64,000 nucleotides of DNA from Granulicella sp. WH15 (GTDB taxonomy: Bacteria; Acidobacteriota; Terriglobia; Terriglobales; Acidobacteriaceae): contig NZ_CP042596.1 of the NCBI RefSeq assembly GCF_009914315.1, positions 4,278,001 to 4,342,000 of the forward strand, written 5' to 3'. Below the pieces are notes generated by a model. The model searched no databases and was not told where the DNA came from. It saw only the letters and a list, made by a program, of their open reading frames with translations. The stretch's first letter is position 1. Each line of letters begins with the position of its first letter. Below are positions 52,796 through 61,503 of this stretch, piece after piece. Both the position numbers and the translations under genes were made by a program.

Positions 52796-53497
52796 CTAGT
52801 AACTAGGTAGCCTGCCAAGGAGTGCCTCAATCTGTGCGAAGCGTCTGCGGTCATTCACATGCTTCGCTAGAAATAACGCCAACATTACAAGCGAGAAGAA
52901 CGAAATGATGCCGATACCCACGAGTCCGCGCGCAAACTCCAGTTCCCACCCGCACGTCAAAAGCAGGACACCAGCGAGGAACATCCAGAATGAAAGCGAA
53001 TTGCGCGACAGGGCTGACATCTCATTCGCGTAGAACCGCACAAGATTAGGCTGATCGTCACGATCCGGTACGTCAGGTTCCCGTGTACGCAGATACAGCA
53101 TCGGTATCAGCAGGAGATAGCCCGCGAGTTGTGCTGCATTACCAGGGATGTTGCGGCTCATGGCAATTCCGAGAATGGGGCTCAGGCAAGAGATGATGGG
53201 CACTAACAAAGGTACGTTCGTACCGAGCCAGCCATTATTCATCGCATGGAGTCGCCGTTTCGCATGCTTTCGCGCTTCTTCGTCAAGATCTGCAACGGAA
53301 CGTAAGGGGCTTGGTTGAATGCTGAACAGCACGCGAACTCCGCCGAAAGCCCACGCAAGCGCTTGCCAGTCGTTCTCAATACTATTGAGTTCGCTTGCCA
53401 TTGCTTGTGCCCACTCCTTTGAGCCGGCGGAGGCATACCGGACGATAAAGTTCGCGATTTTGCTGGCTGTGGTTCGAATGAGACTCATCGCACTCAT
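52796..53497 (-). CDS. Membrane protein of a PadR-controlled pair
   Basis: About 233 residues from the ATG at 53497, which overlaps the PadR stop (ATGA); the frame opens further upstream but inside padR. Residues 1-75 are soluble and helical (KEWAQAMASELNSIENDWQALAWAFGGVRVLF). About four membrane segments follow (VPLLVPIISCLSPILGIAM, LAGYLLLIPMLYL, FWMFLAGVLLLTCGW, LVGIGIISFFSLVMLALFL). The first part resembles proteins that follow PadR regulators in many Acidobacteria, but I cannot name a function. Translational coupling implies that the pair acts together. Confidence 0.7.
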   Translation of the reverse strand: MSAMSLIRTTASKIANFIVRYASAGSKEWAQAMASELNSIENDWQALAWAFGGVRVLFSIQPSPLRSVADLDEEARKHAKRRLHAMNNGWLGTNVPLLVPIISCLSPILGIAMSRNIPGNAAQLAGYLLLIPMLYLRTREPDVPDRDDQPNLVRFYANEMSALSRNSLSFWMFLAGVLLLTCGWELEFARGLVGIGIISFFSLVMLALFLAKHVNDRRRFAQIEALLGRLPSY

Positions 53498-53793
53498 ACT
53501 CCGAAGGCTGGTTGTTTCGTCGCAATCGTTCGTTCTTCCGACACACACTCCAGAGCAAACCGCTTGCCCGTCTGCGTGAGTCGATACATGTGACGCGGTG
53601 GCTTCCCACCTTCCGAAACCTCCCACTTCGTATCGAGAAGGTTATTTTGACTTAGCCGAATCAGGATGGGATATAAGGTTCCGGATTTAAGCCCCAGACA
53701 ACGGCACAAGTCATAGCCGTGCCGCCACTCTAACGGAGCCTCGAGCAATTCCCGAAGCACATCAACGGTCTGTGGTGTTCGTCGTAGCTGCAC
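53494..53793 (-). CDS. PadR-family transcriptional regulator
   Basis: About 99 residues. A TTG at 53799 and a GTG at 53793 are both in frame; I chose the GTG, and both lie inside the palindrome at 53792-53825. The winged-helix PadR core is clear: TVDVLRELLEAPLEWRHGYDLCRCLGLKSGTLYPILIRLSQNNLLDTKWEVSEGGKPPRHMYRLTQTGKRFA, with the SGTLYPIL recognition helix. The length fits the short PadR-s2 subfamily. It probably represses its own two-gene operon through the palindrome; the ligand is unknown. Confidence 0.88.
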   Translation of the reverse strand: MQLRRTPQTVDVLRELLEAPLEWRHGYDLCRCLGLKSGTLYPILIRLSQNNLLDTKWEVSEGGKPPRHMYRLTQTGKRFALECVSEERTIATKQPAFGV

Positions 53794-53825
53794 GATCAAA
53801 CTCTACATAGGTAGAGTTTGATCGT
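53792..53825. promoter_or_regulatory. Perfect 15-bp inverted repeat, putative PadR operator
   Basis: Arms 53792-53806 and 53811-53825 are exact complements around a 4-bp centre (ATAG). The left arm covers the padR start codon. On the minus strand the centre reads TACCTATG, a possible -10, so the promoter may sit inside the palindrome and the message may be nearly leaderless. Confidence 0.75.
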
Positions 53826-53906
53826 CAAGCCATGACAGTCGCAACCAGTGTTTTGACCAGCCCTGATAAACGCGCTTGTGGACAGTTGACTGTCATACAC
53901 AGCGAT

Positions 53907-53948
53907 GCGGGACTTCCCCATCCCGCCCCGAGAACGGTACGAAGTACC
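53907..53948. repeat. Family A repeat fragment downstream of lepA
   Basis: The inverted GTACTTCGTACCGTTCTCGG end and the following GGGCGGGATGGGGAAGTC part of family A survive, ending at the lepA stop. A perfect small palindrome (GACAGT-TG-ACTGTC) lies next to it at 53881-53894. Confidence 0.55.
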
Positions 53949-55750
53949 TACTCTTCGCCTACCTTGAGGACGGCGAGGAAGGCCTCTTGCGGGATGTCTA
54001 CCTTGCCGATGCGCTTCATGCGCTTTTTGCCCTCTTTCTGCTTGTCGAGGAGCTTGCGCTTGCGGCTGATGTCGCCGCCGTAGCACTTGGCGATGACGTT
54101 CTTGCGGATGGCTGTGACCGTCTCGCGGGCGATGATCTTCGAGCCGACGGCAGCCTGAATGGCGACCTCGAACATCTGGCGAGGGATCAGCTCGCGCATC
54201 TTCGAGACCAGGGCGCGGCCGCGCTGCTGGGCGAAGTCCTTGTGGATGATGATCGACAGCGCATCGACGGGGTCGCCGCCGATGAGGATGTCCATCTTGA
54301 CCATCGGCGAGACCCAGGAGCCAGCCAGCGCGTAGTCCAGCGAGGCGTAGCCGCGGGAGACCGTCTTGAGGCGGTCGTAGAAGTCGAGGACGATCTCGTT
54401 GAGCGGTAGCTCGTAGGTGATGAGGACGCGGGTGTCGGAGACGTACTCCATGTTCTGCTGGCGGCCGCGCTTCTCTTCCACCAGCTTGAGGATGCCGCCC
54501 ACGTACTCCTCGTTGGTGAGGATCTTGGCGATGATGACCGGCTCTTCGATCTGCTCGATGTTCGAGGGGTCGGGCCAGCGCGAGGGGTTGTCCACCTCGA
54601 TCTCCGAGCCGTCGGTGAGGGTGATCTTGTAGCGGACGCCGGGGGCCGTGGTGATGAGGTCGAGGTCGTACTCGCGCTCGAGGCGCTCTTGAATGATTTC
54701 AAGATGCAGGAGGCCGAGGAAGCCGCAGCGGAAGCCGAAGCCCAGGGCCACCGACGACTCAGGCTCGAAGGAGAACGAGGCGTCGTTGAGGCGGAGCTTC
54801 TCGAGCGCATCGCGGAGCATGGCGTGCTCGTGCGAATCGACCGTGTAGAGGCCCGCGAAGACCATGCTCTTGATGTCTTCGAAGCCGGGAAGCGCGTCGG
54901 CGCAGGGGCGGTCGACCTCGGTGATGGTGTCGCCGACCTTGGTGTCGGCTACGTTCTTGATGGTCGCGACGAAGAAGCCGACTTCGCCTGCGGTCAGCTC
55001 GTCGAGGGCGACGGGCTTGGGGGTCATGACGCCCATGCTCTCGATGTCGAAGACGCGGCCGTTGGACATGACCTTGATCTTCATGCCCTTGCGCATACGG
55101 CCGTTGATGATGCGGGCGAGCACGATGACGCCGCGGTAGGCGTCGAACCAGCTATCGAAGATGAGGGCCTGGAGGGGCGCGTCGGGGTCGCCCTTGGGGG
55201 GCGGGAGGAGCGTGACTACGGCTTCGAGGATCGCTTCGACGTTGAGGCCGGTTTTAGCACTGACTGCGACCGCATCATCAGCAGGTAGGCCTACTGCCTT
55301 CTCGATCATCTCCTTGGTGCGCTCGATGTCGGCGGAGGGCAGGTCGATCTTGTTGATGACCGGGATGATCTCGAGGCCGTTCGAGATGGCGAGGTAGGCG
55401 TTGGCGAGGGTCTGGGCCTCTACGCCCTGGGAGGCGTCAACCACCAATAGCGCGCCCTCGCAGGAGGCCAGCGAGCGTGAGACCTCGTAGGAGAAGTCGA
55501 CGTGGCCGGGGGTGTCGATGAGGTTGAGCTGGTAGGTCTCGCCGTCGTGCGCCTTGTAGATCATGCGGACGGTGTGGGCCTTGATGGTGATGCCGCGCTC
55601 GCGCTCGAGGTCCATGGCGTCGAGGACCTGGGCCTGCATCTCGCGGTGCGAGAGAGAGCCGGTCAGCTCGAGGAGACGGTCGGAGAGCGTGGACTTGCCG
55701 TGGTCGATGTGCGCGATGATCGCGAAGTTGCGAATGTGCTTTGGATCCAT
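53948..55750 (-). CDS. lepA: Elongation factor 4 (LepA)
   Basis: About 600 residues from the ATG at 55750 ([21 protein letters not shown], the usual LepA start); an ATG 24 bp upstream is in frame. GTPase motifs are G1 [10 protein letters not shown]3 DTPGHVDF and G4 NKIDLP. The LepA-specific C-terminal domain is present ([44 protein letters not shown]... and the late [31 protein letters not shown] block). LepA binds ribosomes as a translational GTPase affecting initiation and back-translocation under stress. The gene is flanked on both sides by family A repeats and has no operon partner. Confidence 0.97.
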   Translation of the reverse strand: MDPKHIRNFAIIAHIDHGKSTLSDRLLELTGSLSHREMQAQVLDAMDLERERGITIKAHTVRMIYKAHDGETYQLNLIDTPGHVDFSYEVSRSLASCEGALLVVDASQGVEAQTLANAYLAISNGLEIIPVINKIDLPSADIERTKEMIEKAVGLPADDAVAVSAKTGLNVEAILEAVVTLLPPPKGDPDAPLQALIFDSWFDAYRGVIVLARIINGRMRKGMKIKVMSNGRVFDIESMGVMTPKPVALDELTAGEVGFFVATIKNVADTKVGDTITEVDRPCADALPGFEDIKSMVFAGLYTVDSHEHAMLRDALEKLRLNDASFSFEPESSVALGFGFRCGFLGLLHLEIIQERLEREYDLDLITTAPGVRYKITLTDGSEIEVDNPSRWPDPSNIEQIEEPVIIAKILTNEEYVGGILKLVEEKRGRQQNMEYVSDTRVLITYELPLNEIVLDFYDRLKTVSRGYASLDYALAGSWVSPMVKMDILIGGDPVDALSIIIHKDFAQQRGRALVSKMRELIPRQMFEVAIQAAVGSKIIARETVTAIRKNVIAKCYGGDISRKRKLLDKQKEGKKRMKRIGKVDIPQEAFLAVLKVGEE

Positions 55751-55796
55751 TGCGGGTAGGAGATGCCTCAGCATCCATGATACCAGCGGTACTTCG

Positions 55797-56012
55797 GCAC
55801 TTCGTGCTGTTCTCGGGGCAGTATAGGGAAGTCATCTTCTGAGGGCCTTCCGCTGGTCGGCAGCGAGAATCTTTCTTTCCGACCAACGGGAGGGCCACGC
55901 GGAGGCACTTCGTGCTGTTCTCGGGGCAGTATAGGGGAGTCATCTTCTGAGGGCCTTCCGTTGGTCGGCAGCGAGAATCTTTCTTTCCGACTAGCGGAAG
56001 GGCCACGCGGAG
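55797..56012. repeat. Tandem pair of 108-bp family A repeats
   Basis: Two head-to-tail copies, 55797-55904 and 55905-56012, differ at only a few positions. Each runs from GCACTTCGTGCTGTTCTCGG to CCACGCGGAG. After the second copy comes CTTTAAAAAGGCGTGTGAAC, an extension shared with the copy at 61.3 kb. This fills the gap between lepA and the transglycosylase gene. Confidence 0.85.
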
Positions 56013-56083
56013 CTTTAAAAAGGCGTGTGAACGCCTGTTGGCTTTTGTGGTGCGATAAACGTCTTACAATCGAACGAGTGTCG

Positions 56084-58015
56084 ATGCCTGAGTCCAACAA
56101 GCGCCCACAAACAGAATCCCGTGCCGTCCGCGGTTGTGCTCTCGCGCTGCTGACGGCTTCGCTGACGCTGCTGGCGGGGTGTCCGGCCAACGAGCCTGCG
56201 ACCCAGGCCGCGACGCCCGCCAACGCTACCGCGCCTGCTTTGCCAGCGGCTAACAGTGCTCAGGCTGGAGCGGCCCCGGCGGCGGCTACGCCTGCCATGA
56301 CTCCGGCGCAGACCGCCGAAGCGATGGCCAACGCGCAGAAGGCGCAACTGCTCATCAACAAGGCCGAGCAGTCGTACCGCAGCGGCGTGCAGAACTACGA
56401 GGCCAACCGGCTGGACGCGGCCAGGATGGACTTCGACTATGCCGTCGACTCGATGCTCTCGAGCGGGCTGGACCTGAAGAACGATCCGCAGCTCGCCGAT
56501 GAGTTCGACCATCTGCTGAACGCGATCAACTCGCTGGAGATAGCGGCGCTGAAGCAGGGCAACGGGCTGACGCCTAAGCTGGAGGCCACGCCGCTCGATG
56601 CGGCCAACGGACTGACCTTTACAGCGGCGGACCCCGCGCTGACGGCAAAGCTGAAATCTGAGTTGGATACGACGTCAGATCTGCCTCTGGTCATCAACGA
56701 CCAGGTGGCGGGGTATATCAATGCGTTTGCAAACTCTCCGGCCTTCCGGGCACACATGAGAGCGTCGTTGCAGCGCGCGGGCAAGTACCGGGAGATGATC
56801 CAGAAGGTACTGGCCGAAGAGGGTGTGCCACAGGATCTGATCTATCTGGCGGTGGCGGAGTCGGGCTTTCAGCCGCAGGTGGTGAATGCGAAATCGGGTT
56901 GCGGGGGAATGTGGCAGTTCGCGCCGACCGGTGCGTATGGGCTGGTGCAGAACGGGTACTTCGACGAACGGTTCGATCCGGAGAAGAGTTCTCGAGCGTA
57001 TGCGAAGTACATCAAGTCGCTCTATAACCAGCTGGGCGACTGGTATCTGGCGATGGCTGGCTACAACTGGGGTCCGGGGAATATTCAGCGAGCCGTGATG
57101 CGGACCGGCTACGCGGACTTCTGGGAACTGTACAAGCGCAATATGATGCCTGCGGAGACAAAAGCGTATGTTCCGCAGTTTCTGGCGGCGATCATCATGG
57201 CCAAGAATCCAGAGAAGTATGGGCTGGATAAGATGGTGCCGGATAAGCCGGTAATCTACGACACCATCACGGTGGACTATGCGATCGACCTGCGGCTGAT
57301 CGCGGATGTGACCGAGGTGAGTGTGGCTGAGATCGCCGCGCTGAACCCAAGCCTGCTGCGCATGACGACTCCGCGAGACATCAGCTTCGACCTGCATCTG
57401 CCAGCGGGGACGAAGCAACTGTTTCTCGATCGGCTGAAGGATATTCCGGAGGACCGGCGCGCGTCGTGGCGGTTCCACATCGTGAAGCCGGGCGAGACGG
57501 TGGAGTCGATTGCAGCGGCGCTGCATGGGCACGCGGCGGAGATCGCGACGACGAACGGGATCAGCTCGTCCGACCCGATGGAGGAGGGCGATGAGCTGGT
57601 AGTGCCGGTGCAGTTGGCCAGTGGCGGAGTTGGTCCGCAGCACTACACGGTGCGGCGTGGCGACACCCTGGTTACGGTGGCCGATAGCTTCAACGTATCG
57701 GTAGAGGATCTGCGACGGTGGAACAACCTTAGCTCGTCGAGCGTGAGGCCGGGACGCACGCTGTATGTCTCCGAGCCGGTGCGTCTGGGGCCTTCAGCTC
57801 GTGGACGCGGAAGGCGCGCCAGTGCTGGTCAAAAGAGTCGCGGCTCAGCGGCACGCGGGTATGGACGCACGTCATCAAGATCGAAGAGCGAACGCAGGGG
57901 TGGCTCTCAAACCAGCGTGAAGAGCGACTCTAAAGCGAGTCAGAAGGGACATGCAAGCAGCGGCTCCGCACACGCAGCAACGCATGGCTCAAGCTCGAAG
58001 AAGAGGAAAAGATAA
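56084..58015 (+). CDS. MltD-like lipoprotein lytic transglycosylase with two LysM domains
   Basis: About 643 residues from ATG 56084 (a GTG two codons earlier is possible). The lipoprotein signal ALALLTASLTLLAGC gives a lipidated Cys. A tetratricopeptide-like helical region follows (about 65-180), then the SLT domain (about 250-380): LIYLAVAESGFQPQVVNAKSGCGGMWQFAPTGAYGL with catalytic Glu in AESGF, and MAGYNWGPGNIQRAV. Two LysM domains lie near residues 465-510 (HIVKPGETVESIAAALHGHAAEIATTNGI) and 522-570 (YTVRRGDTLVTVADSFNVSVEDLRRWNNL). A basic Ser/Lys-rich tail ends the protein. It cleaves peptidoglycan in the periplasm. Confidence 0.93.
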   Translation: MPESNKRPQTESRAVRGCALALLTASLTLLAGCPANEPATQAATPANATAPALPAANSAQAGAAPAAATPAMTPAQTAEAMANAQKAQLLINKAEQSYRSGVQNYEANRLDAARMDFDYAVDSMLSSGLDLKNDPQLADEFDHLLNAINSLEIAALKQGNGLTPKLEATPLDAANGLTFTAADPALTAKLKSELDTTSDLPLVINDQVAGYINAFANSPAFRAHMRASLQRAGKYREMIQKVLAEEGVPQDLIYLAVAESGFQPQVVNAKSGCGGMWQFAPTGAYGLVQNGYFDERFDPEKSSRAYAKYIKSLYNQLGDWYLAMAGYNWGPGNIQRAVMRTGYADFWELYKRNMMPAETKAYVPQFLAAIIMAKNPEKYGLDKMVPDKPVIYDTITVDYAIDLRLIADVTEVSVAEIAALNPSLLRMTTPRDISFDLHLPAGTKQLFLDRLKDIPEDRRASWRFHIVKPGETVESIAAALHGHAAEIATTNGISSSDPMEEGDELVVPVQLASGGVGPQHYTVRRGDTLVTVADSFNVSVEDLRRWNNLSSSSVRPGRTLYVSEPVRLGPSARGRGRRASAGQKSRGSAARGYGRTSSRSKSERRGGSQTSVKSDSKASQKGHASSGSAHAATHGSSSKKRKR

Positions 58016-58176
58016 CCCTAGTGGGTTCCCTCTGAAAAAGATTGCTTGCTATGACTGGCACATCAAGGCATCCTGTTGCTATCATCCGTGCGATGTTGTA
58101 CGCATCTTCGCGTCGCAACGCGTGCAGGACGCATCTGAAACTCAGACAGTAACGAATCGCAAGAGGATCTCTCATC

Positions 58177-59127
58177 ATGAAGAAGAATGACTTCGAACTC
58201 GACGAACCGATCAAACTTTATGCGTCCGCAAACGAGGACGATCTCTATGGTCGCGCCTCCGACGACGATGAAGAGGATGATGAAGAGGAAGAGGTCACGC
58301 TGACCTCCGATGACGATGAGCCTTCGTCGGGCAACAGCTTGGTTGAGGACGAGGACGACGATCTTCCCTTCTCTACCTCGTACGTCGAGGTCGCCGTGTT
58401 GACGGAGTTGCCCGCCAGCCCGATCGATCCGTATGAGCCGCCGACGGTAGAGGCTGTGCTGCCCGTGCCGGATGAGAACACGCCCGATGTCGGAACCGTG
58501 CTGGCAGGCATGGCGAAAAAGAAAGCCGCGCCGATAAAGAAAACAGCGTCGAAGAAGACTGTGGCGAAGAAGGCTGCACCTGCCAAGAAGACAGCTCCGG
58601 CGAAGGCCGCAACTGCGCTGAAGACACCGGCGAAGAAGGTTGTCGCTGCGAAGACAGTGGCGGCCCCTGCCAAGAAGGTGACCGCAAAGAAAGCTGTGGC
58701 CGCGAAGAAGACGGCTCCAGCGAAGAAGGTTGTCGCCAAGAAGGTTGTGGCGAAGAAGACGGCCGCCAAGAAGGCCGTAGCGAAAAAGATTTCGACATCT
58801 GCCGCGAAGAAGCTAAGTTCCCTGCGCGGCGGTAAGGCTGCTCCTAAAAAAGCAGTCGGCAGCAAGAGCACCGCAAGCAGCAAAAAACCAATGAAGAGAG
58901 GTATTCCCTTGGCAACTAAGAAAGCAGTAGCACCCGCAAAGAAAGTCGTAGCGAAGAAGGCTGTAGCCAAGAAGGCCCCGGCGAAGAAGACTGTCGCCAA
59001 GAAGGCCGTAGCCAAGAAGGTCGCTGAGAAGAAGGTTGTCGCGAAGAAGGTCGTCGCCAAGAAGGCTCCGGCGAAGAAGACTGTCGCGAAGAAGGCTCCG
59101 GCCAAGAAGGTCGCCGCAAAGAAGTAG
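58177..59127 (+). CDS. Histone H1-like Lys/Ala-rich protein with acidic N-terminus
   Basis: A 316-residue protein with two opposite halves. Residues 1-105 are very acidic (DDDEEDDEEEEVTLTSDDDEPSS). From about residue 112 to the end it consists of degenerate AKK/VAKKA-type repeats (KKTVAKKAAPAKKTAPAKA...), as in histone H1 C-terminal tails and AlgP/HC1-like bacterial proteins. The basic half should bind DNA nonspecifically, and the acidic half could shield it. An internal GAGAGGT at about 58900, 6 bp before TTG-GCA-ACT, could start a separate short protein of about 72 residues (MATKKAVAPAKK). A terminator follows the gene. Confidence 0.82.
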   Translation: MKKNDFELDEPIKLYASANEDDLYGRASDDDEEDDEEEEVTLTSDDDEPSSGNSLVEDEDDDLPFSTSYVEVAVLTELPASPIDPYEPPTVEAVLPVPDENTPDVGTVLAGMAKKKAAPIKKTASKKTVAKKAAPAKKTAPAKAATALKTPAKKVVAAKTVAAPAKKVTAKKAVAAKKTAPAKKVVAKKVVAKKTAAKKAVAKKISTSAAKKLSSLRGGKAAPKKAVGSKSTASSKKPMKRGIPLATKKAVAPAKKVVAKKAVAKKAPAKKTVAKKAVAKKVAEKKVVAKKVVAKKAPAKKTVAKKAPAKKVAAKK

Positions 59128-59175
59128 CTTTACGCAGTAAACAGGCAACGTAGTTCCTACGTTTCAGGCAAGCAA

Positions 59176-59214
59176 AAAGGCCCGGTCCCTCGATCCCTGA
59201 GAGTCCGGGCCTTT
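59176..59214 (+). terminator. Intrinsic terminator of the histone-like gene
   Basis: A 10-bp stem (59176-59185 with 59205-59214) and a 19-nt loop with a TTTCT tail lie 48 bp after the stop. Confidence 0.8.
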
Positions 59215-59220
59215 CTGCGT

Positions 59221-59343
59221 GCGCACTTCATGCCGTCCTTGGAGCGGGGTGAAGTTTTTTGATGTCGAGGCTAAAGCGCGGACCTATCTCCGGGGACAAC
59301 GACAAAAGCAGATTCCTCCGCTTCACTCCCGAACGACGATAAA
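59221..59343. repeat. Decayed family A end fused to family B copy
   Basis: Bases 59221-59250 resemble the GCACTTCGTGCCGTTCTCGG end of family A with substitutions. Bases 59261-59343 resemble the GTCCGGGCTAAAGCCCGGAC and CAGATTCCTCCGCTTCGCTC parts of family B, also mutated. Confidence 0.5.
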
Positions 59344-59433
59344 GAAATGGGCGAAGCCCTCGAGTCGGACGGGGGCAGGGATGAAGGGGGGATCTAACGG
59401 ATCTACCGGGCTGCTCTACCGGGGCTGTATCAG

Positions 59434-59730
59434 CTAGTTGAGCAAGTAGCGTGGAATTGCGAGATGCTCCACCACGGTGCTCCGCGAAAGCGTGCTGACC
59501 GACAACGCCGACCGCATATCTTCCAGGCAGTGCGAGAGCCGGGAGATCTCCAGGTTCAGCTCATTGACCAGCGCGGTGTGTGCCGCGAGAAACGCCTCTT
59601 TATACCCAAGCTGTATGTGCAGAGAAGCCTCAAGCGTCGCGATCCGCCGGTCCTTCTCCTCAAGCAGCTTCGCGGCTGAATTTGTGGCTATAGGTTCCAG
59701 CCCTGTTCTCTCGTTCTTTGCCTCGGACAT
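59434..59730 (-). CDS. Small coiled-coil protein of unknown function
   Basis: About 98 residues from ATG 59730 (GAGGGTG upstream); the frame opens at 59817, inside the end of the neighbouring gene. The protein is almost entirely helical with heptad-like spacing (AAKLLEEKDRRIATLEASLHIQLGYKEAFLAAHTALVNELNLEISRLSHCLEDM), so a coiled coil is likely. There is no signal peptide or metal motif. It lies 67 bp downstream of the glycoside-hydrolase-like gene on the same strand. I do not recognise a family. Confidence 0.5.
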   Translation of the reverse strand: MSEAKNERTGLEPIATNSAAKLLEEKDRRIATLEASLHIQLGYKEAFLAAHTALVNELNLEISRLSHCLEDMRSALSVSTLSRSTVVEHLAIPRYLLN

Positions 59731-59797
59731 ACTCACACCCTCGAATCCAGCATGGTTCTGCGATAAGGCATCTTGTGACTCGGCTATATGGCTTCGA

Positions 59798-61102
59798 TTA
59801 CGAATGCTGAGGAGCAAACACGATCAGGACCACGTGATCCGGCACCTCGACGCTGACCTCGCCTCCCGACGCCTTCGTAAATGACTCTCTTGTGTCATTT
59901 ACAGGATCAAAAAGTTGCAGGGCTTCGCGGCCTCTCACCAACAATCTCACCTTTACCGGCTGCGTCGCAAGTGACTTCATTGATTTGGTATCCCATATTG
60001 ACACTTCGTTCCATAACGCTACCAAAATGGAACCGTCGGCCCTGGTCAGGACCAGGCTGTGTCCGGTCTCCGGCATCCCCTCCAGCATCATGGGGATAGC
60101 CTGCGGACGCGAAGGCCGGTCCGCCAGCAGCTTCGTCAGGCGGGCGATGGCCAGCGCCGCGGGCTTGGGAGTATCGTCCAGATAGAACAGCCCCAGCTTC
60201 GCATCGGCTCCCACTCCCTGGGGCTGCGTCGGGGCGTAGGGGTCCAAAAGCTGGTAGAGGAACGTGCGCGAAATACCCTGCTGCACCGCGTCGAACCAGG
60301 TGTTTACCAGCAGCTTGGCCTGCGTGGGCGCGTCCACGCCGCCCCAGTCGCGGCTGGTGGGGTCGGTGTAGTAGCCGGTCTCGGTGATGACCTTCGGGGT
60401 CGTCTCGCTGGCCTCGAAGTAGTCCCGAAACTCCTTCGCCAGCCACGTCGACGGCTGCTCGCCGAAGTGGGGGTAGGGGTGGGCGTTTGCGAAGTCCGCC
60501 AGCCCCGGAGACTGCGCCAGATCGACCGGGGAGCCGCCCGTGAAGTAGTAGACCGGCACGCCGCGCAGCATGGGCTCGGAGTGGACGGCGGTGTAGATGG
60601 CCCGTTGCAGGGCGCGGGCCGCTTCGTCGCCTGTCAGCCCGGCGTAGTGCACGGGAGCGTTGTTGATCTCGTTCGGCCCCTCCACGGAGGCGACCATGCC
60701 GGGGTGCCGCTTCAGCTCGATGCGGATCTGCTCCATCTGCAGGGGCAGGTCCGCGTCGCCGGGGATCGGGACGTTGAACCGCACTCCTGCCTTGGCCAGA
60801 GTGTCCCACGACTCGAGCCCGAGGCCCAGGCCTTGGTGCTCGATGGACTGCGGAATCCCGTTCCGGACGTAGCTGACTCCAAGAAACTGAAGGTCTTTCA
60901 GGACGCGCTGGGCATCGGCATAGCGCCCGTCCGTGTACTCGAGGTGCGTGTTGACGCCGAGGCTCTCGACGAACGTCCGCGCCGGGACCGAGAGCGTCGT
61001 CTGGATGGTCGTCTGAATAGTCGTCTGGGCAGCCACCATACCTGCCGGGCAGAGAGAGAGGGCTACACTGAGGCACCTGGAGAGGAACCGGGAACGAAGC
61101 AT
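59798..61102 (-). CDS. Secreted glycoside-hydrolase-like TIM-barrel protein
   Basis: A 434-residue protein with a signal peptide (FLSRCLSVALSLCPAGMVAAQ) and a tandem QTTIQTTIQTT just after it, encoded by a 12-bp tandem repeat. The body reads as a clan GH-A barrel: FVESLGVNTHLEYTDGRYADAQRVLKDLQFLGVSYVRNG, the acid/base-like VEGPNEINN (Glu about residue 143) and a nucleophile-like KVITETGYYT (Glu about 237). It ends in a beta-sandwich (VKVRLLVRGREALQLFDP...VSVEVPDHVVLIVFAP). The exact substrate is unknown; an exo-polysaccharide or plant glycan is plausible. It is preceded by tRNA-Met. Confidence 0.8.
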   Translation of the reverse strand: MLRSRFLSRCLSVALSLCPAGMVAAQTTIQTTIQTTLSVPARTFVESLGVNTHLEYTDGRYADAQRVLKDLQFLGVSYVRNGIPQSIEHQGLGLGLESWDTLAKAGVRFNVPIPGDADLPLQMEQIRIELKRHPGMVASVEGPNEINNAPVHYAGLTGDEAARALQRAIYTAVHSEPMLRGVPVYYFTGGSPVDLAQSPGLADFANAHPYPHFGEQPSTWLAKEFRDYFEASETTPKVITETGYYTDPTSRDWGGVDAPTQAKLLVNTWFDAVQQGISRTFLYQLLDPYAPTQPQGVGADAKLGLFYLDDTPKPAALAIARLTKLLADRPSRPQAIPMMLEGMPETGHSLVLTRADGSILVALWNEVSIWDTKSMKSLATQPVKVRLLVRGREALQLFDPVNDTRESFTKASGGEVSVEVPDHVVLIVFAPQHS

Positions 61103-61141
61103 GGTCTTAGCCTGAAGATATTTGTTTTGAGAAATATAGCT

Positions 61142-61218
61142 TGGTGGCGGTGGACAGAATCGAACTGTCGACCTACGGGTTATGAGTCCGTCGCTCTAAC
61201 CATCTGAGCTACACCGCC
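61142..61218 (-). tRNA. tRNA-Met (anticodon CAT)
   Basis: On the minus strand the cloverleaf starts GGCGGTGTAGCTCAGATGG, has anticodon loop CTCATAA, a T-arm AGTTCGATTC and acceptor CACCGCC, with encoded CCA (61144-61142). CAT could also denote lysidine-modified tRNA-Ile2. The 7-bp acceptor is not initiator-like (the 1-72 pair is G-C), so elongator Met is favoured. Confidence 0.85.
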
Positions 61219-61307
61219 TGGTGTTGAAGGGAGCCGCCTCTGTGCCGTTCCAGACCAGTGCCGCCAGTAACCATGATACGAGGCCCAGTAAACAAGGTCA
61301 AACCGCA

Positions 61308-61485
61308 GCACTTCGTGCCGTTCTCGGGGCGGCATGGGGAAGCCATCTTCTGAGGGCCTCCCGTTGGTCGGCAGCGAGCATTTTTTGTTTCCGACAGCGG
61401 GAGGACCACGCGAAGCTATAAAAAGGCGTGCAAACGCCCGCCCCACGCGCAGCGGGCCCGTCCGGCAGGACAAGCCTTTGCTGGT
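61308..61485. repeat. Family A repeat, longest copy
   Basis: Begins GCACTTCGTGCCGTTCTCGG (61308), has the CATCTTCTGAGGGCCTCCCG middle part and the CCACGCGAAG end of the 108-bp core (61415). It then continues with CTATAAAAAGGCGTGCAAAC and CCGTCCGGCAGGACAAGC, the extended tail also found at 26.2 kb. It lies 18 bp before kdsB. Confidence 0.8.
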
Positions 61486-61503
61486 TACAATCGAAGAGAA
61501 AAT

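Noticed and set aside
58560..59125. Repetitive sequence considered as a CRISPR array or DNA tandem repeat
   Set aside because: The periodicity is the AKK/VAKKA amino-acid repeat of one open frame; no constant repeats with unique spacers are present.
61142..61218. Assigning the CAT-anticodon tRNA as initiator tRNA
   Set aside because: The first acceptor pair is G-C rather than the C-A mismatch, and the anticodon stem lacks the three consecutive G-C pairs of bacterial initiators.
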